Assembly (NCBI GenBank): GCA_027919835.1
Contig: JANVFP010000003.1
Span: forward strand, 992,001 to 1,056,000
Reading direction: 5' to 3'
Length of the DNA: 64,000 nt
Source: Lentinula raphanica
Taxonomy: Eukaryota; Basidiomycota; Agaricomycetes; Agaricales; Omphalotaceae
Below, piece by piece: positions 59,670 through 64,000 of the stretch (its first letter is position 1; the number at the start of each line of letters is the position of its first letter). The notes beneath the pieces are model-generated. The model was not told where the DNA came from, did not search any database, and saw only the letters and a list, made by a program, of their open reading frames with translations. Position numbers and translations under genes: made by a program.

Positions 59670-60149
59670 TCAGTCGCCAATCGGAAGCTCGAGATCTTTA
59701 TGGATTTGCCTGACGGTGATTTCTTTCAGGTTAGCCAGCTAAGAATGCGCGTTGAGTGCTGCATGAACTAAGAAAGATCGTGGAGCTTACTCGTCCGATG
59801 AGAATCTGTAATGAACAGCATATATCGACCTTTTGTGTGTGTTGCTCAAAACGAGACAGTTACACGCGCACCTGTGTCGCATCCTTTGCCTCGTTATAAC
59901 GATGAAGAAGTTTGATGTGTTGGTTTACAATCTTCTCTGCGTCTTCTCCTTGACTAGTTATAATGTTGTCGTTGTGACATGAAGTAGATGATCAACGAAA
60001 TCATACCCAAGTTGGTGTTGAAGTTGGTCAACTTCTGCCTGAAGTTCGGATATGCGGGCTTCTTGTGTCTTTGAGGATATAAGCTCTCAGCGTCAGTGAG
60101 TAGTAATAATATGAAACTTGCGGACCTGTTGAGAGACGCGTGCATGCAT
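59670..60149 (-). CDS. SWI5: SWI5, recombination mediator subunit
   Basis: Predicted 83 aa from five exons: 60149-60126, 60068-60007, 59953-59872, 59805-59791 and 59738-59670. The size matches Swi5 proteins. A coiled-coil half (ARISELQAEVDQLQHQLG) leads to the conserved core IVNQHIKLLHRYNEAKDATQ, ILIGRLANLKEITVRQIH. Swi5 with Sfr1 stimulates Rad51/Dmc1 strand exchange. The fourth exon is 15 nt and encodes ILIGR, part of the most conserved block. The start could be the ATG at 60149 or an ATG four bases further in, which is out of frame; 60149 is preferred. Confidence 0.87.
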
Positions 60150-61144
60150 GGTGACGGTATAAGTTAAAGCTGATGTAAGGTCAAGCTTCGAGGCGCACAA
60201 CGCGCACGTTGACTGGTTATGGAACGACGTCAATAATTATTTCCTCGATGAAATGTTCTTCAATCTTGTTCTTACACTGAACTATCGGATTAGAGAGAAT
60301 TGGAGCTGTTATACAGCTTGCTTCCATATACCATACAGGAGACCTATGTATCTCGAAGTTTCAACTAAATAGGATGGCCTAGTAACGATCTGTAACAAAA
60401 ACTGATTTGTGATATGATCTTTGAGGTTGTAACTCGTATGGCCCGTGAATGAAAGATTGTATAGGACGTGCATCTTATGACGCCGACGGGAGATGTCGAT
60501 GAGCAGTAATGCGATAGTGTCGGAACATCAGATATGAAATTAGCAGAAGGCAGTGCGCGCCCACTGCCCTTGAATGTGATAAAGGCAAAGCTGGTAATAT
60601 CGAATCCGTAGAAGCCAATCACTGCAACACACTGCAGGAAGCATGGGAAGATGGCGGCTATTGATAGACCGAGAACCGGAGAGGTGATAAGAACGGATTG
60701 GTGCAGGCTACCCGAGGCTGCCCATAAGTCGTCCTGTGCTGTACATAGCAGAGAATGCAGGTAGAGGTTCGCCAAGAAGCGGAACGAATGCGAGGAAGTT
60801 TGTGAAGACCGACCACATCATGCAAGAGAAGTGGAAATGGTCGTACGGCTTATCGGGGACAGTGAGTTTCACTGAAGAGCCAGTTGCATAAATCGTTGAA
60901 CCATGAGTAAGCCATACATGAAGCATTGAACAACTAGGTATTCTCCTTCAAAAAAAAGACGTCCCGACGACAACAGCGATGGAGGGAACAAAGGAAGGAC
61001 CACGTGGGAAAATGACTCGATTGTTTACAAATATCATTTATCAATCGGAGTTTGAAATCTGTGCGTATATAAGGACTCGGTTTTCGCTCAGAGCTTCCTT
61101 CTTTCCCCTCGTTCCCACGCCTGTCATATAAATTTTTTTCTACG
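60150..61144. other. Intergenic with doubtful minus-strand membrane-protein frames
   Basis: Two minus-strand open frames (60708-60926 and 60365-60775) contain hydrophobic stretches such as VFTNFLAFVPLLG and GLSIAAIFPCFLQCVAVIG. I could not join them in frame with clear splice signals, and no family is recognisable. They may be a short unknown gene or a decayed one. The right end is the TBP promoter. Confidence 0.4.
61066..61072 (+). promoter_or_regulatory. TATA box of the TBP gene
   Basis: TATATAA lies 79 bp before the TBP start codon, within normal range of a fungal transcription start. The gene for the TATA-binding protein thus appears to have its own TATA promoter. Confidence 0.6.
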
Positions 61145-62368
61145 ATGTCTTTTGCCTTGCCCGCTCGTCAGGTTACTTTTGGCCGATCCAATGTACCTTC
61201 GCAACAACAGCAAGCTTTTCAACAGCAGCAGATCCAACAGCAGGTTCAACAGCAACAAAAACAACAGCTCCAAGCCCAGCAGAATAGTGGCTTGGCGTTG
61301 CCCGGCGGTGCATATCTTCAGAAACCCGTCAATTCTGCGGGTCCCTCCCCATTATCCAATTCATTCCAGCCTTCATCGCAGGCTTCACATCCACAGACCA
61401 ATCCGATACTATCCCAGTCCCAGACACCGCCGTCGTCCGTTGGCTCTCCGTCGAATGCGGTCGCTGGTCCATCTACGCCATCCGCTGTACCTGCTACGCC
61501 TGCGCCGTTGACACTTGAACAGCAGCATATCACTGCTGTTGAAGGTATCGTCCCCACTCTGCAAAACATAGTCGCTACCGTCAACCTCGATTGCCGACTC
61601 GACCTCAAAACCATAGCGTTACACGCCCGGAATGCAGAGTACAACCCTAAGGTTTGTACTTTCAATGATTACTCATCTCGTGTGTGCAATTCGAACTACT
61701 TCGATTTGTTCCACGTTTAGCGTTTTGCCGCCGTCATTATGCGTATTCGCGACCCCAAGACCACCGCGCTCATCTTTGCTTCGGGCAAGATGGTTGTGAC
61801 TGGTGCTAAATCCGAAGATGACTCCAGGCTCGCATCGCGGAAATATGCCAGGATCGTTCAGAAGCTCGGGTTCGACGCTAAGTTCTCGGAATTCAAAATC
61901 CAGAACATTGTCGGTAGCTGTGATGTCAAGTTCCCCATTCGTTTGGAGGGTCTTGCCTATAGTCACGGTCAGTTCAGCAGCTATGAGCCCGAGGTGTGTA
62001 GACTGTTTTGTGCATGTCGTACGCTTCTTATATGTGTTGTCTAGCTCTTCCCTGGTCTCATCTATCGCATGATTAAACCCAAAGTCGTGCTGCTGATCTT
62101 TGTATCGGGGAAGATCGTTCTCACTGGTGCTAAGGTAAAATCCATTCGCATGTTCATACCTTTGTTCCTCCTATCCTTGCCGTGGACGAGTGCTTTTCGC
62201 CGTGGTCATGTTGATTCACTAGTTACACCTTCATGACCATCGTTCATCGGTTCGTCTCTATCAAGACAATAGCTAATCTTTTTGTTTCTTCGCTAACAGG
62301 TCCGAGAAGAGATCTACACCGCCTTCAATACCATATACACCGTATTGTGCGAGTTCCGAAAACCATAG
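61145..62368 (+). CDS. SPT15: TATA-binding protein
   Basis: Predicted 312 aa from four exons: 61145-61651, 61721-61993, 62045-62134 and 62300-62368. The N-terminal half is disordered and Gln-rich, then Ser/Pro-rich. The conserved C-terminal saddle (about 180 residues) has two direct repeats: [19 protein letters not shown]...[31 protein letters not shown] and the second, [18 protein letters not shown]...[29 protein letters not shown]. The last intron (165 bp) is the longest of this gene. It nucleates transcription by all three RNA polymerases. Confidence 0.95.
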
Positions 62369-63138
62369 AAGCTCGCTGGCGTTTCGGACTGCTGGACCTG
62401 TTATTCATGTCTTCTTGTCCTTCCGCCGTCGACCCTTATCTTTATATATCCACATTTTCTTCACGGTCGACGTCGCGTTCGGATTTACAAAGGCACAAAA
62501 CATTCTTCTCGTACGAATGACCTAGAGAAAGGAACGCGTTTCCCTTGCGTCGTTCTCATTCACTCACTTTCTCACCTCACCCTGCTGTATCATTTTGACT
62601 TTTCACTTTGGGCATCGTCTCGTTGTACTGTAGCACATCACAAGCATCAATACTCAATCTTCATGCATAACTTTACATTTACTTACACAAATACATCAGC
62701 ATTACGAATAGTACTTACCAATAAAAAGGAAATTATTGTAACAGTTCAAGTGTATTCAAGAAAGGAAGAAAGAAAACCACTGAACGAGAAGGCGGGCGGC
62801 GTAAACGCTGACAGATATGTTATGTACCACGAAGAGCTTGTACAAGACAAGGGCAAATAATATGGGTAAGTATATTTAGTACGCACGACCTGCTATGAGT
62901 TTTTAGATATAGGTCCCCTACCCTCCAGAGCGAGCGGGAGTGATACTTGCGAGCAATACTTGGTCTTCTGAGCTGTGTACGGTGTTGTCCTTATGTACAG
63001 GCTTTGAGTAGAGTGGTGCATCTGAAGACTGAAACTGACTTCAGAGGTAGATAAGCGATACATCTTCTACAAAATGATACAGTTCGAATCGGTGAATGAG
63101 AAAAAAGAAAGTGGTCATCAAAGGGAAAATTCGGAATG
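62369..63138. other. Convergent intergenic region, no gene seen
   Basis: 3' flanks of TBP (+) and RAD6 (minus). The left part is pyrimidine-rich and likely the TBP 3' UTR. No supported coding sequence. Confidence 0.5.
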
Positions 63139-63754
63139 TCAAGAGTTAGTCGAAGCACCAGCCATATCCGTGTCCGCATTTTCAACCTCGCCGGGATCTA
63201 ACCAGCTCTCTTCCACCGTTGCCTTGACTCTTCGCACATATTCCTTCATGTTTTCCCTGTAAAGCTGGGCAGCTTCTGCATTCGCAGGACTATTCGGGTT
63301 CGGATCATGCAGAAGACTTTGGATGGACGTGAGGATGGCGGCTACATCATACGTTGGAGACCAACGATTTTGTAGGATATCCAGACAGAGCTCGCCGTTG
63401 GCATACACATTTGGATGGAACATTCTCGATAGAAATTTGACGGTGGGAGGTTTGTTGGGATATGATTCGTCAAATGTTAGAACGAGTTTAAAGGTGCCAT
63501 CTTCGAAAGGTGTATCCGCTGTACATGTATACTGAGTATAGGTATTTAAAGCACTGAACAAGAATTGACACGAACCTGGGCCGAAGATTACTGCATTCCA
63601 CAACATGATGTTGTCGGGGCATGGGCTGCCAGAAATCCCACCTGGTGGGTCAGAAGAAAGCCTTTTGAAATCTCGGATAAGTCGACGTTTGCAGGGATTA
63701 GACTACGAGAGATATCAGTGTAAAACGAGTACAGCAGGCATCTAGACGAGCCAT
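63139..63754 (-). CDS. RAD6: Ubiquitin-conjugating enzyme E2, RAD6/UBC2
   Basis: Predicted about 169 aa. Certain exons are 63702-63576 and 63518-63139. They encode [48 protein letters not shown], the active-site block NGELCLDIL, and [18 protein letters not shown], all diagnostic of RAD6, followed by an acidic tail. The start is uncertain: exon 2 reads [12 protein letters not shown] right after its acceptor, so a first exon consisting of only ATG (63754-63752) with a GC donor would give the usual MSxxCRRRL-like start. An alternative splice from an upstream ATG at 63882 would add an odd extension. RAD6 acts in post-replication repair and histone H2B ubiquitination. Confidence 0.85.
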
Positions 63755-64000
63755 GGTTGTTGTGATGATGAGAGAGAAAGAGAAAGATGATTGACCGGCA
63801 GATTTGTAATCGCAACGCCCAAGATCAACTGCGAGTCCACAGAAGATTCTTTCCTAAGTCCTTTGTACCGTCTGGACAACATATTCTTCTTCTTTCCTCA
63901 ATCCTGGACGCTGTCGCATATCCCTAATAGTCAAGCTCATGTGGATCTAACTACCCTCTGGATCGTTCCTTGTACTGCCGGGTGCCCTGTTTCAACTTTG
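63755..64000. other. 5' flank of RAD6, window end
   Basis: Promoter side of RAD6. A minus-strand ATG at 63882 opens a short frame (MLSRRYKGLRKE) that could splice in phase to RAD6 but is probably 5' UTR. Nothing else seen. Confidence 0.4.

Noticed and set aside
60365..60926. Two hydrophobic minus-strand frames as a membrane-protein gene
   Set aside because: The frames cannot be joined with consistent phase at the visible splice sites.

Overview
This window looks like nuclear DNA of a filamentous basidiomycete, most likely an Agaricomycete. Nearly every gene is split by many short GT-AG introns (mostly 47-70 bp). The gene content fits: a DUF6593 protein, a fungal SCAP homologue, a White-type full-size ABC transporter and a fungal Dicer. 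Genes are compact, lie on both strands and are often head to head. I saw no CRISPR array, no intact transposon and no virus-like gene. Gene models were built by hand from reading frames, splice signals and family motifs.

Region 1 (about 0.85-12.1 kb) is a run of secreted-protein genes and the most unusual part. Three tandem + strand paralogues (1154-3478, 8308-9604, 10649-11955) share a near-identical signal peptide (MVHSRSVL...), an acidic motif just before intron 1, the C-terminal peptide LPYGADLD, related 5' flanks and an intron just after the stop codon. Their middles differ completely: His-rich, Ser/Gly/Pro-rich and Pro-rich. A class 3 lipase (4057-5426) and a secreted protein with an internal duplication (5988-7786, minus) lie between them.

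Region 2 (12.6-33.1 kb) holds conserved cellular genes: SCAP-type sterol sensor (minus) head to head with pyruvate dehydrogenase protein X; a YANK/STK32-type kinase; a membrane-anchored beta-propeller/amidohydrolase fusion; a small acidic-tailed protein; a phosducin-like protein head to head with Dicer; an intron-containing tRNA-Tyr(GUA); and a carboxymuconolactone decarboxylase-like protein.

Region 3 (33.1-46.4 kb) is gene-poorer: a Ser-rich low-complexity protein, a 3.7 kb stretch without a convincing gene, Golgi GDPase (GDA1), a zinc-knuckle protein whose 5' end I could not resolve, and a DUF6593 protein.

Region 4 (46.7-64 kb) is again dense and conserved: HAT1 head to head with an LCP5/neuroguidin gene; a LOG-type phosphoribohydrolase with a 9-nt exon; a full-size ABC transporter; cytosolic Trp-tRNA synthetase head to head with an RCC1-repeat protein; SWI5; TATA-binding protein; and RAD6.

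Best candidates for something undescribed are the modular tandem secreted family with its shared terminal peptide and post-stop intron, then the duplicated secreted protein between its members, and the excess of stop-free, multiple-of-three introns in the amidohydrolase gene.
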